DNA of 64,000 nucleotides, taken from the NCBI RefSeq assembly GCF_030150285.1, contig NZ_JASLGE010000092.1, forward strand, positions 3,383-67,382. Direction: 5' to 3'. Below the pieces are notes generated by a model. That model did not search any database. It saw nothing but the letters and a program-made list of their open reading frames with translations, and was not told the origin of the DNA. This document shows positions 34,259-43,112 of the stretch, one piece after another. Origin of the DNA: Pseudomonas sp. (lineage in GTDB: Bacteria; Pseudomonadota; Gammaproteobacteria; Pseudomonadales; Pseudomonadaceae). Position 1 is the stretch's first letter. Each line of letters opens with the position of its first letter. A program made the translations under genes and the position numbers.

Positions 34259-34471
34259 CTAGACCGTCGAAGCCGACACGGCGTTATCGTTCATGAGCTG
34301 CACTTGAATCCAGGGCATTCTGAAGCCATAGTCCGGGCTATAAATTTCCCAAAGAAACTGTTTGACCGCCAATACAAAGAACAGAAAAATCAAACACAAC
34401 GACAGTCGCCTATGGCCCAAACCGCCCACCACAAGGGCCAAGGCAAGTACCGCAAAGACAATAAACATCAT
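34259..34471 (-). CDS. small membrane protein next to the DsbB-like gene
   Basis: A 70-residue protein with two hydrophobic stretches (MMFIVFAVLALALVVGGLG, LSLCLIFLFFVLAVKQFLW). AAGGAG lies upstream. It is the first gene of a two-gene unit with the DsbB-like protein, 34 bp ahead. The size and pairing recall the DUF5993 type of small protein found beside DsbB homologues; that name is from memory and uncertain. Confidence 0.6.
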   Translation of the reverse strand: MMFIVFAVLALALVVGGLGHRRLSLCLIFLFFVLAVKQFLWEIYSPDYGFRMPWIQVQLMNDNAVSASTV

Positions 34472-34726
34472 AAGTGAATAAACTCCTTTTAATGGCCTCT
34501 ACACGAGGGCCGCCTTCTTCCTGAGACGCCTTCAGCCCATCACATGAACTGAAAAAGAGTGGCCGTGCAGTCGTAATAAAAAGTGAGGTTAGACCAGCAC
34601 TATTTAAAAGCAAGGCACGGGCCACCTGCTGCACGCCGGGGCTGGCACACCGAACCAGCCACCGCTGCAGTGCTCGTAATAAGCGCCTCTCAACGCTGGG
34701 CAGCGTGCTCGCTGAACTCGCGCAAC

Positions 34727-35890
34727 TTACGCCACCTGCCCACACCTGACGGCCTGGCGCCGCATGCCCAGCACCATCAGCAAGCCCAAACCCGCCATCA
34801 GGGCACCGGCCAGGGAGATGGCCGGGTAGCCCAGCCCGGCGTTGATCACAGCCCCTCCCAGCGCCGCGCCAATGGCATTGCCGAAGTTGAACGCGCCAAT
34901 GTTCATCGCCGACGCCAGGTTGGGTGCCTCTTTGGCGGCTTCCATCACTCGCATCTGCAGGGGCGGTACCAGCGCAAAACTGGCGGCACCCCACAGCACA
35001 ATCGACAAGGCAGCGGGAATCGACCATTGCATCAGCACCGAGAACGCAAGCAGTACGGCAATCAGCAGCACAAACGAGAGGATCAAGGTACGGTCCACCG
35101 AACGGTCCGCCGATTTACCGCCCCACACGTTGCCCAAGGTCAACCCAATTCCGAACAGCACCAGCATGCCGGTGACGAAGTTGGTCGAGGCATGGGTGAC
35201 GGTGCGCAGGATAGGCGCGATATAGGTGAACACCGTGAACATGGCACTGGACCCCACGACCGTTAGCGCCAGCGCCGCCAGCACTGGCCCGCGACCCAGC
35301 ACGCGAACCTCGGCCATCAGCCCGTCATTTTTCGCCACGGCCACTGTCGGCAGCGCCCACCACAGTGCCGCCATGACGAACGCACCCAGCCCGGTAATTC
35401 CCCAGAAAGCGGTACGCCAACCAAAGTGCTCGCCAAACCAGGTGGCCAGAGGCACACCGCCAATGGTGGCCAGGGTCAGCCCCAAAAACATCGCAGCCAC
35501 GGCCCCTGCGCGCTTGTCGGGGGCTACCACGCTGGCGGCCACAATGGAGCCGACGCCAAAAAAAGCGCCATGGTTCAGCGATGTCACCAGCCGGGCGATC
35601 ATTAAGGTCTGGTAGTCGGCCGCCAGTGCCGACAGCAGATTACCCAGAGTGAAAATCGCCATCAGCCCGACCAGCAGGTAGCGGCGCGGAACGCGGGCCG
35701 TCGCCAGGGTCATGATCGGGGCACCGATCAGCACGCCCATGGCGTAGGCACTCACCAACAGCCCGGCGGCGGGAATGGAGACGTCCAGGTCGCTGGCGAT
35801 GGCGGGCAACATGCCCATGGGCGCGAACTCCGTGACGCCGATGCCGAAGGCACCGATGGACAGGGCTAAAAGAGGGGGATTGATACGCAT
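34727..35890 (-). CDS. MFS transporter, DHA1 (AraJ/YdhP-like)
   Basis: A 387-residue twelve-helix transporter. The N-terminus LSIGAFGIGVTEFAPMGMLP is the DHA1 drug/sugar efflux signature, followed by SAYAMGVLIGAPIMTLATAR, VPRRYLLVGLM and RLVTSLNHGAFFGVGSIVAA. Likely a proton-driven exporter; substrate unknown. Divergent from a LysR gene 94 bp away that probably controls it. About 255 bp beyond its stop hold nothing recognisable. Confidence 0.88.
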   Translation of the reverse strand: MRINPPLLALSIGAFGIGVTEFAPMGMLPAIASDLDVSIPAAGLLVSAYAMGVLIGAPIMTLATARVPRRYLLVGLMAIFTLGNLLSALAADYQTLMIARLVTSLNHGAFFGVGSIVAASVVAPDKRAGAVAAMFLGLTLATIGGVPLATWFGEHFGWRTAFWGITGLGAFVMAALWWALPTVAVAKNDGLMAEVRVLGRGPVLAALALTVVGSSAMFTVFTYIAPILRTVTHASTNFVTGMLVLFGIGLTLGNVWGGKSADRSVDRTLILSFVLLIAVLLAFSVLMQWSIPAALSIVLWGAASFALVPPLQMRVMEAAKEAPNLASAMNIGAFNFGNAIGAALGGAVINAGLGYPAISLAGALMAGLGLLMVLGMRRQAVRCGQVA

Positions 35891-35984
35891 GCTTGACTCC
35901 TGATTAATGAGCCAAATGCTACAATTCTGCCTTTTCCAGCAGTAGCCCTCGCCTGGGCACTACAGCTTTGCGTGGAGCGCACAA

Positions 35985-36878
35985 ATGGACCTGAGCGGTC
36001 GGTCGGGAGAAATGACAGTGTTCGCCATGGTTGCGCAACAGGGCAGCCTGTCGGGCGCGGCGCGGGCATTAGGCCTTACGCCGTCGTCTGTCAGCCGCAT
36101 CATCGCCCGCACCGAGCAACGCATTGGCACCCGCTTGCTGCTGCGCACTACGCGGGCCATCACCTTCACTCCCGAAGGCGAAGCGTACCTTCGTGGCGCG
36201 CGTCGAATCCTCGCCGATATGGCGGAAGTCGAAGACGCGATCACCGACCAGGGTGCCCCCCGGGGGCGTTTGAGAGTCAGCGCGGCACTCGCCCATGGCA
36301 GGCTGTTCGTCGTACCGCTCATTGCGGCGTTCAGCGCGCGCTACCCCGCCATCGTGGTCGATTTGCTGCTGGGGGATGAGATCGTCGATATTCTGGGCGG
36401 GCAAGCCGACGTGGCGATCCGCTTCGGCCCGTTACCCGACAGCCCATTGACCGCGCGCCTTATCGGCTCGACCGGGCAGGTCATCGTGGCGTCGCCGGAC
36501 TACTTGGCGCGCCAGGGTACGCCCCTGACACCCCACGATTTACTCGACCACAACTGCCTGCGGTTCAATTTTCGGCGTGCCGCGCCCGACTGGCCATTTC
36601 GCCAGAACGGCCAGGATTTTTCGCTCAAGGTGGCCGGCACTATCGAGGGCAACAGTGGCGAGGCATTATCTCAGTTCGCCAGGCTGGGGGCAGGCATCGC
36701 GCGCATTGGTGCCTTCAGCGTGGCAGACGAATTGGCAAACGGTCAGTTGGTCCCGCTTCTTGAGGCGTACAACCCCGGAGATCGCGAGCCGATCCATGCG
36801 GTGTTCGTCGCCGGTGCCGCGATGCCCGCGCGCGTCAGGGCTTTTGTCGATTTCTTGATGGAATCTGTGCAGCCGTGA
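35985..36878 (+). CDS. LysR-family regulator
   Basis: A 297-residue LysR protein: HTH FAMVAQQGSLSGAARALGLT, PSSVSRIIARTEQRIGTRLL, and effector domain with GRLRVSAALAHGRLFVVPLI and GQADVAIRFGPLPDS, the pattern of the DsdC/AaeR-like branch. Divergent from the MFS gene, its likely target. It ends 21 bp before the convergent lipoprotein gene. Confidence 0.87.
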   Translation: MDLSGRSGEMTVFAMVAQQGSLSGAARALGLTPSSVSRIIARTEQRIGTRLLLRTTRAITFTPEGEAYLRGARRILADMAEVEDAITDQGAPRGRLRVSAALAHGRLFVVPLIAAFSARYPAIVVDLLLGDEIVDILGGQADVAIRFGPLPDSPLTARLIGSTGQVIVASPDYLARQGTPLTPHDLLDHNCLRFNFRRAAPDWPFRQNGQDFSLKVAGTIEGNSGEALSQFARLGAGIARIGAFSVADELANGQLVPLLEAYNPGDREPIHAVFVAGAAMPARVRAFVDFLMESVQP

Positions 36879-36898
36879 AGGGGCAGGCTCGTTGCCGC

Positions 36899-37339
36899 TC
36901 AGCGTGCGCTTGACGCACACCCGGCGTGCCGTTCATTGCCATGGGTCCAGACGGAAGTGAAGGCGAATGCCTCTCCCGACATGGTATCAACGCAAGGTTC
37001 ACGGGTGATGAGCAGCGTAAAGGCGTCAGTGCCGTCTACCCCGCTGTATTGCACACCCTCATCGCCCGCAACCACTTGACCCACGCTCAGCTCAGTGCCC
37101 TGCAGGTTTTCTGGTGTGATCAACGTCAGCGTTGCGCCGGTGGCCTTGATCGTCCAGAACGGCTCATTGCCGCGTGCGACAAACAACCCGCTCGCATCGC
37201 CTGACGCACGGCTCTGCACCGAGCCCGCCTGGGCGGTTTGCGGGGTAACGGCTTCGTCCACAGAACGATGCGGGGCACAGGCCGTCAATGCCAGCACGAC
37301 AAAAGCGCCACCCAGGAGCGAAAAAGCTTTCTGACTCAT
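36899..37339 (-). CDS. COG3650-like lipoprotein
   Basis: A 146-residue predicted lipoprotein: lipobox in VVLALTAC with Cys near residue 21. The mature region has GNEPFWTIKATGATLTLITP, the GNEPFW motif of COG3650/DUF306-related envelope proteins, and a later cysteine pair (REPCVDTMSG, HAGCASS). The ATG giving a normal lipoprotein signal is used. Function unknown. Confidence 0.75.
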   Translation of the reverse strand: MSQKAFSLLGGAFVVLALTACAPHRSVDEAVTPQTAQAGSVQSRASGDASGLFVARGNEPFWTIKATGATLTLITPENLQGTELSVGQVVAGDEGVQYSGVDGTDAFTLLITREPCVDTMSGEAFAFTSVWTHGNERHAGCASSAR

Positions 37340-37513
37340 TGTGTTGAAATCCTTATGTGAGCAAGGGCTCAATTTAACCTAAACCACGCGCATTACCAGA
37401 CGCGGTCCGAAATGCACCTGCAGCAGGAAGGGATTCGCCAAGATCAGACTTAAAAACCAACGTTCGTTTCTATTACCTCTCCATAGCCATTAGAATGCCA
37501 TCCAACCAAGGAC

Positions 37514-39433
37514 GTGATCACAGGTTCATCCATTCAATTCCGAAAAAATATAAATGCACTACGCGCACTCGCCGTCATTAGCGTGGTGTTGTTTCACTTC
37601 AAAATAGGCGGGTTCACTGGCGGTTTTGCAGGGGTCGACATTTTCTTCGTTATTTCCGGTTTCTTAATGACCGGGATTATTTTCAACGGCCTGCAACAGC
37701 AACACTTCTCGCTTCTGGGATTTTACGCCTCCAGGGCGCGGCGAATTATCCCGGCGCTCCTGACACTGTGCGTCGCCTTGTTGATGTTCGGCTTCGTTTA
37801 CCTGCCCCTGGATGACTACCGGGATGTCATCCGGTCTATTAAAAGCAGCCTGCTGTTCAGTTCCAACTTCATGTTTGCCAAAGAGGGCGACTATTTCTCT
37901 GCGCCCCTGCATGAGAACTGGTTGTTGCACACCTGGTCACTGTCGGTCGAATGGCAGTTTTACATGCTCTACCCCCTCGTTTTGATGGCGCTCCACAGAT
38001 TTATGGGGGCGCACAAAACCAAAGCGGCGCTGGTGCTGTTGGCCTTGAGTTCTCTGGGGGCATCGGTCTACTTGACCCATACCCAGCCGGTATTTGCGTT
38101 TTATATGTTGCCTACCCGCGCCTGGGAACTGATGGCGGGCGGGCTGCTGTTCCTGTTTCCCCTGCAATTTGGCAAGCGAACAGGGTACGCCGTTGAGGCG
38201 CTGGGGCTGGCGGCCATTGCGGCCAGTGTCTTTTTCTTTACCGAACAGGATCGGTGGCCAGGGTATCTCGCCCTGCTGCCGGTCATCGGTACCGCGCTGG
38301 TGATCAGTGCCAATACCCAGTCGGCCTTTAGCACTCACCGTGCGTTGCAATACTGCGGCAACATCTCGTACTCCGTGTACGTGTGGCACTGGCCGCTGGT
38401 GGTGTTCCTGTATACCTGCGGGCTGCTGAACAGCTGGCCACATGTGGTGGCGGCCATTGCCCTGTCTTTCGTGCTGGGGGCCCTGTCTTACACCTGGATT
38501 GAGTCGAAAACAAAGAAAATCACCACCGCGCCACGCGCTATTTTCAAATATGCAGCGTTTGTCATCGCCATGGTTACCCTCTCGGCAATTACCGCCTCGG
38601 TGGTCAAAGACCATCCGGGTGTCCGGTTTGCCTACGTGGACCTGGGGCAACCCGAATACGCCAGCAAGCTCTTCAAACAAGAGTGCTTGCCCAACGCCTA
38701 CGACGCCGCGGATTGCAAACTGGGATCAGGCGATGTCTCTGTGATTTTGTTCGGCGACAGCCACGCGCAGTCGACCGCTGCCGCCGTACAGGTCGAGAAC
38801 CCTCAGGCGGCTCTGGCCTGGGCGCGGGGCGGGTGTCCCACGTTAGAGACGTTTGAGTTGTATAACAAAGAACAAGCCGATAAGTGCCACGGCTTCAACA
38901 ACGAAAAACTGGACGTATTGAAGAACCAGTACGCGGGTATCCCCGTCGTGCTATTTAGCCGTGCCGCCATGTACACCGACACAAGCCGGGGCAACAGTCA
39001 TCGTATTTACTTCCCGGGGCAGGAGCAGTTGTCGGGTCAAGCGTTCAACAATGCTTACATTGCCGAATACACCCGAACCGTCTGCTCCATTGCGCAGAAT
39101 CACCCGGTGTATATCGTCAAGCCCATCCCTGAAATGCCCTTCAGCATTTACAAGGGGCTGAACCTGCATACGCGTATTTTTCAGCACACCTCCGACATCT
39201 CAGTTCCACTGGCAGATTATGAACAGCGCAATCGGGTTGCCAACCGTGCGATCGAGAGCGCTGCAACGCACTGCCAGGCCAAGGTGCTTGACCCCATTCC
39301 CTACCTTTGCGCCAAGGGCCAATGCATGGGTTCAAAGGACGGTGTGCCGTTGTATTACGACGACAACCATCTGGTTGACGCAGGTAATGAACAGTTGAAA
39401 GGGCTGTTCAATGAAGTGTTTGACCCCTCCTGA
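37514..39433 (+). CDS. OafA-type membrane acyltransferase with SGNH domain
   Basis: A 639-residue protein. The N-terminal acyltransferase-3 domain has NINALRALAVISVVLFHFKI, GGFAGVDIFFVISGFLMTGI and about ten membrane helices to residue 360. The C-terminal periplasmic SGNH domain has block I ILFGDSHAQS and the late DDNHLVDAGN Asp-x-x-His. Proteins of this kind O-acetylate surface polysaccharides such as O-antigen or peptidoglycan-linked glycans. The GTG start follows AAGGA very closely and no ATG fits, so the start is uncertain. Confidence 0.86.
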   Translation: MITGSSIQFRKNINALRALAVISVVLFHFKIGGFTGGFAGVDIFFVISGFLMTGIIFNGLQQQHFSLLGFYASRARRIIPALLTLCVALLMFGFVYLPLDDYRDVIRSIKSSLLFSSNFMFAKEGDYFSAPLHENWLLHTWSLSVEWQFYMLYPLVLMALHRFMGAHKTKAALVLLALSSLGASVYLTHTQPVFAFYMLPTRAWELMAGGLLFLFPLQFGKRTGYAVEALGLAAIAASVFFFTEQDRWPGYLALLPVIGTALVISANTQSAFSTHRALQYCGNISYSVYVWHWPLVVFLYTCGLLNSWPHVVAAIALSFVLGALSYTWIESKTKKITTAPRAIFKYAAFVIAMVTLSAITASVVKDHPGVRFAYVDLGQPEYASKLFKQECLPNAYDAADCKLGSGDVSVILFGDSHAQSTAAAVQVENPQAALAWARGGCPTLETFELYNKEQADKCHGFNNEKLDVLKNQYAGIPVVLFSRAAMYTDTSRGNSHRIYFPGQEQLSGQAFNNAYIAEYTRTVCSIAQNHPVYIVKPIPEMPFSIYKGLNLHTRIFQHTSDISVPLADYEQRNRVANRAIESAATHCQAKVLDPIPYLCAKGQCMGSKDGVPLYYDDNHLVDAGNEQLKGLFNEVFDPS

Positions 39434-39471
39434 GCCCCTCTTGTCAGTCGCTTAAGGTGCTTCGAAAGGCA

Positions 39472-39514
39472 CGTGCTGCCTGATCAGCACGAGCCCGGCC
39501 TGCCCGTGCAGGCC
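39472..39514. terminator. tandem stem-loops between convergent genes
   Basis: CGTGCTG/CAGCACG (seven-base stem) and GGCCTG/CAGGCC (six-base stem) lie in the 90-bp gap between the acyltransferase stop and the convergent flavoprotein stop. Neither has a T-run, so they may act as a weak bidirectional terminator. Confidence 0.4.
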
Positions 39515-39522
39515 AGGTGGGT

Positions 39523-40989
39523 TCAGAGGCGTGCGGCACCCGCCTCTGCACCGGCGATACGGCCGAGCACGGAGCCTGACGTCAGCCCCGCGCCACCCGC
39601 GTATTTGATGTAATACAAGTTGCCCACCAACTCACCGGCGGCATAGAGCCCGCTGATGGGTTTATCGTCGTCATCCAGCACCTGGGCACGGGTGTTGACC
39701 TTCAGGCCACCGAAGGTGAAGGTGATGCCGCACGTCACCGCATAGGCAACGAACGGTGGGCGGTCCAGCGGGTTAGCCCAGTTCGACTTGGGGATGTCCA
39801 GGCCTTGCGCCTCGCGGCCGTCGCGAATCGCCGGGTTGAAGGGCACCTCGCGCTGAACGGCAGTGTTGTACGCCTCCAGTGTGTGCATCAGGGCCGGGCC
39901 ATTCATGCCTTCCATTTGCTCCACCAACCCTTGCAGGGTCTGCGCCTGAATACGGGTGGCTTGCCGTACCCGGTATTCATCCGGCAGCAGGTCATGGGTG
40001 TGCTGGTCAAAGATTTGCCAGGCCACACCGCCCGGCTGATTCATGACTTGTGCGCCCATGCTGGAGTAGGTGTAGTTGCGAAAGTCCTTGCCTTCATCGA
40101 TAAAGCGCTTGCCGTCGGTATTGACCACCACGCCCAGATGAAAATAGTTCTTCTGCTGGTTGAGGCGGCTCAGATCGCCCATTTGCGGGGCATTGACGTC
40201 ATAAAATACCGCGTGGCAGCCTGACCAGTTACCGTGCGCTACCGCGCCCACGTCCATGGCCATGCGAATGCCGTCACCGGTGTTGTAGCGTGAGCCCCGA
40301 ACCTTGGCCAAGTCCCAGCCGGGCCCCAGGTATTTCGTGCGCCACTCCAGGTTGGCATGAAACCCACCCGTGGCCAGCACCAGGCTGCGCGCCGAAAACT
40401 GCTGCCCGTCGGCGCACTGTAATTGCCATAAACCCTCCGGCGAGCGCTCGATATGTTGGGTGCGGCAATCGTAGAAGACCTCTACCTGGTCTTTTTCCAA
40501 TCGTCGAAACAGGGCATCCACCAGCCCCAGGCCACCCCCGGACACTTCGATGGTCAAGCCACCCCAGAACCGGTATTTGCCCTCCACCTTGAATGCCTGC
40601 CGACCATAAATGGGCATGAAACGCACGCCCTTGCCAGTCATCCAGTGCAAGGTGTCCAGGCTGCTGGACACCACGGTGTCGAGCACTTCAGGGTCGGAGC
40701 GGTACTGGCTCATGGCAGCCAGTTCACCGAAAAAATCGTCCTGGGTATAGCTGCCGAAGTCACTGTTCTGGACTTCGCTGTCCATCAAATCGGGCATCAA
40801 CCGGCGCAGGTCATCCACCCCTTGATACGCCACCCGAAAAGCCCCGCCCGTATGGGCCGAGTTGCCCCCTCGCTGCGCCTGGGGGGCCCGTTCCAGCAAG
40901 GCGACCCGCGCCCCGCTTTCACGGGCTGAAAGCGCAGCACAAAGCCCGGCATTACCGCTGCCAAGCACGATCACATCGTAAGACTGCAT
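39523..40989 (-). CDS. fumarate reductase-type FAD dehydrogenase (TcuA/KstD-like)
   Basis: A 488-residue flavoprotein: ADP-binding VIVLGSGNAGLCAALSARES, GGNSAHTGGAFRVAYQG, SLVLATGGFHANLEWRTKYL, VNTDGKRFIDEGKDFRNYTY and the C-terminal FAD site ISGLYAAGELVGNLYYIKYA followed by GGAGLTSGSVLGRIAG. The family includes tricarballylate dehydrogenase TcuA, 3-ketosteroid dehydrogenases and urocanate reductase, all of which add or remove hydrogen across a C-C bond. No haem or iron-sulfur motif is present. In this operon, next to the meta-cleavage hydrolase, a ring dehydrogenase is more likely than a tricarballylate enzyme; inference from context. Confidence 0.83.
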   Translation of the reverse strand: MQSYDVIVLGSGNAGLCAALSARESGARVALLERAPQAQRGGNSAHTGGAFRVAYQGVDDLRRLMPDLMDSEVQNSDFGSYTQDDFFGELAAMSQYRSDPEVLDTVVSSSLDTLHWMTGKGVRFMPIYGRQAFKVEGKYRFWGGLTIEVSGGGLGLVDALFRRLEKDQVEVFYDCRTQHIERSPEGLWQLQCADGQQFSARSLVLATGGFHANLEWRTKYLGPGWDLAKVRGSRYNTGDGIRMAMDVGAVAHGNWSGCHAVFYDVNAPQMGDLSRLNQQKNYFHLGVVVNTDGKRFIDEGKDFRNYTYSSMGAQVMNQPGGVAWQIFDQHTHDLLPDEYRVRQATRIQAQTLQGLVEQMEGMNGPALMHTLEAYNTAVQREVPFNPAIRDGREAQGLDIPKSNWANPLDRPPFVAYAVTCGITFTFGGLKVNTRAQVLDDDDKPISGLYAAGELVGNLYYIKYAGGAGLTSGSVLGRIAGAEAGAARL

Positions 40990-41079
40990 AGTTGCTCCTG
41001 ATCAACCTGTCACGCGGGTTTCGCACCCACCGTGCTGCCTCTGGCCGCGACGGGCAGAGGCAGCGGCAGCGGCAAAGGC

Positions 41080-41925
41080 TTAGTGCTGGAGGAAATCGAT
41101 CACCAGACGGTTGAACGCCTCTGCATGTTCCCACTGTGCCCAGTGGCCGCATTGGCTGAAGACGTGCAAACGGGCGTCGGGCAAACCATTGAGCAGCTTG
41201 AGGCTCCAGTCGATCGGCACGAAACGGTCATCGCGCCCCCAGGTGATCAGGGTCGGGTTTTTGATATCCGGCAGGTTGGCGGTGAAATCGCCCATCTGGA
41301 ACTTGCTCAGGTCAATGCTTTTGAGGAAGTTTTCCAGGTGCTGGGGGTTGGCGAGGATGCTTTTGTGGCGCAGGTTGATCAGTTCTTCCGTCAGCGCCTT
41401 GGGCTCATAGACGAACACGTCCAGCATCTTTTTCAGGTTTTCAAGGCTAGGGTCACGGTACACCCCAAACAGCAATTTAATGCCTTCCATGGGCAGTGGT
41501 GTGAACAGGCTGGTACGACCGACCCCACCAGACCCCATCAGGATCATTTTGCCCAGGCGCTCGGGGTAGGCAACGGCAAAGCCCAATGCACTGCCGCCGC
41601 CCATCGAGTTACCGACCAGGTGGGCCTTATCGATGTCCAGCCCGTCCATCAGGGCCTTGATCGCCCGGGCATTGATCACAAAGCGCGGTTCAGCCGTTAC
41701 CAACGGGTCGGATTTACCGAAGCCTGGGCAGTCCATCAAAATAACGCGGTAGCCCGCCTCGACGAAGGCATCGATATTACGGTGGAAGTTGGCCCACCCA
41801 GTGGCACCCGCGCCCGAGCCGTGAACCATGATGACGGCTTCGCCCTCCCCGGCTTCGTTGTAATGCATTTTCCATTCAGGGGTCTGGACGAATTTGCTGG
41901 TGTTTTCTTGGGTAAATCGACTCAT
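41080..41925 (-). CDS. meta-cleavage product C-C hydrolase (BphD/HsaD/MhpC-like)
   Basis: A 281-residue alpha/beta hydrolase strongly resembling BphD: SKFV near the N-terminus, AVIMVHGSGAGATGWANFHR (oxyanion region), nucleophile Ser107 in HLVGNSMGGGSA, Asp in TWGRDDRFVP and His in FSQCGHWAQWEH. Such enzymes hydrolyse 2-hydroxy-6-oxo-6-R-hexa-2,4-dienoates to 2-hydroxypenta-2,4-dienoate and an acid, so the parent catechol should carry a carbon substituent at C3. Preceded by its own consensus sigma54 promoter. Confidence 0.88.
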   Translation of the reverse strand: MSRFTQENTSKFVQTPEWKMHYNEAGEGEAVIMVHGSGAGATGWANFHRNIDAFVEAGYRVILMDCPGFGKSDPLVTAEPRFVINARAIKALMDGLDIDKAHLVGNSMGGGSALGFAVAYPERLGKMILMGSGGVGRTSLFTPLPMEGIKLLFGVYRDPSLENLKKMLDVFVYEPKALTEELINLRHKSILANPQHLENFLKSIDLSKFQMGDFTANLPDIKNPTLITWGRDDRFVPIDWSLKLLNGLPDARLHVFSQCGHWAQWEHAEAFNRLVIDFLQH

Positions 41926-42065
41926 GGGGTTCAGTCCTTATTATGGGTTTTGTAGCGGTACGAGCATCGCGCAGCACGCGCGGTTGGGGTGTCAGAAAGG
42001 CGCGCGATAAAGTCGCCCGGCCATGGCGCTGTCGGGCCAGGCGGTGCAGCCATTAACAGGGCAAT

Positions 42066-42081
42066 AGCAATGGCTGTGCCA
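42066..42081 (-). promoter_or_regulatory. sigma54 (-24/-12) promoter of the hydrolase-flavoprotein unit
   Basis: Read on the minus strand: TGGCACAGCCATTGCT, matching TGGCAC-N5-TTGCW at every defined base, with GG and GC ten bases apart. The start should be near 42054, about 130 bases before the hydrolase ATG. Confidence 0.8.
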
Positions 42082-42200
42082 TCCGTCAGTCATCGCCAAA
42101 TATTGAAAATATTTCTATATTTATCAGTAACTTACTAAAAACATGCTGTTCCATTTATGCCTCAGGTGCAGGCCGCAACGGGATGAGAAAAGTGTGAAGG

Positions 42201-42229
42201 TTCATCAAATTCAGCATTAAAAAGATGAA
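42201..42229. promoter_or_regulatory. candidate activator site upstream of the second sigma54 promoter
   Basis: TTCATCAAATTC repeats, with one change, the left half of the dyad at 53292. GATGAA arms close it 29 bases later. It lies about 150 bp upstream of the predicted start, the same distance as at the first sigma54 promoter. Confidence 0.5.
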
Positions 42230-42296
42230 TCTTCACCGGCTCCGTGTTGGCCACTCAAACACCGGGCTTCAGAGGGGGGACATGGCCGTGATTGCA

Positions 42297-43085
42297 TCAA
42301 TCAAAGCGCACAGAGCAACTGCCGATACCGGCAATGCTCACGCGCAAGTTGTCACCGGCCACGACCGGCACCATGGCCGACAGTGCCCCGGACAAAATCA
42401 CTTCGCCGGCCTTGAGGCTCATGCCCAATCGGCCCAGGGTATTGGCCAGCCAGGCCACCGCGACCGCCGGTGAACCCAGGGTGGCAGCCCCTGCGCCGGT
42501 GCCGACGATGCGGCCGTTCTTCTCCAGCACCATGCCGGTGGTGTAGAGGTCCAGCGAGCGCGGGCTGACCAGCTTGTCACTGAGCACAAACACACCGCAC
42601 GAGGCGTTGTCCGCCACGGTGTCCTGGATGGTTATTTTCCAGTCACGGATACGCGAATCGACAATTTCGAAACACGCCATCACCCCGTCTGTGGCACGTA
42701 ATACGTCGGCCACGGTGATGCCCGGCCCTGACAGGTCGTGTTTGAGCACAAAGGCGATTTCACCTTCAGCCTTGGGCTGGATCAGGGTGTTCATGGCAAT
42801 GCTCGCGCCCGGGTTCACCACCATGGCATCGGTCAACTGACCGAAGTCCGGCTGGTGCACCCCCAGCATGTCCATCACCGCCTGGCTGGTCACACCGATT
42901 TTCTTGCCGATGATCCGCTCCCCGGTGGCTACCCGGCGGCTGATCACGTGCTGCTGGATCTGGTATGCGTGTTCCAGCGTCAAGCCTGGGTTGCCTTCGG
43001 TCAGCGGTGCAATGGGCCGGGCCTCGATCAGCGCGTTGAACAACTGGTCGCCCATGCGCTGAATAGCAAGTGTTGAATCGTTCAC
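42297..43085 (-). CDS. 2-hydroxypenta-2,4-dienoate hydratase (MhpD/HsaE-like)
   Basis: A 262-residue member of the hydratase/decarboxylase (fumarylacetoacetase-like) family. Signatures are GERIIGKKIGVTSQAVMDML, the metal-binding PKAEGEIAFVL and MACFEIVDSRIRDWKITIQD followed by TVADNASCG. It hydrates 2-hydroxypenta-2,4-dienoate to 4-hydroxy-2-oxovalerate, the step after the C-C hydrolase. 4-oxalocrotonate decarboxylase is the close alternative family, but no 4-oxalocrotonate-forming genes are here. Confidence 0.86.
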   Translation of the reverse strand: MNDSTLAIQRMGDQLFNALIEARPIAPLTEGNPGLTLEHAYQIQQHVISRRVATGERIIGKKIGVTSQAVMDMLGVHQPDFGQLTDAMVVNPGASIAMNTLIQPKAEGEIAFVLKHDLSGPGITVADVLRATDGVMACFEIVDSRIRDWKITIQDTVADNASCGVFVLSDKLVSPRSLDLYTTGMVLEKNGRIVGTGAGAATLGSPAVAVAWLANTLGRLGMSLKAGEVILSGALSAMVPVVAGDNLRVSIAGIGSCSVRFD

Positions 43086-43112
43086 GTTGTAGCTCCTGCA
43101 ATTTGCCGAAAA

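Larger units (their letters stand above)
41926..42296. other. regulatory gap inside the catabolic run
   Basis: About 370 bp without a gene between hydratase and hydrolase genes. It carries a sigma54 promoter and an activator half-site (listed separately) plus an AT-rich stretch around 42100-42130 (AAATATTGAAAATATTTC) that could assist DNA bending. Confidence 0.55.

Noticed and set aside
39523..40989. Tricarballylate utilisation (tcuA) call
   Set aside because: The general family matches, but tcuB, tcuC and the tcu regulator are absent and the neighbours are ring-cleavage genes.
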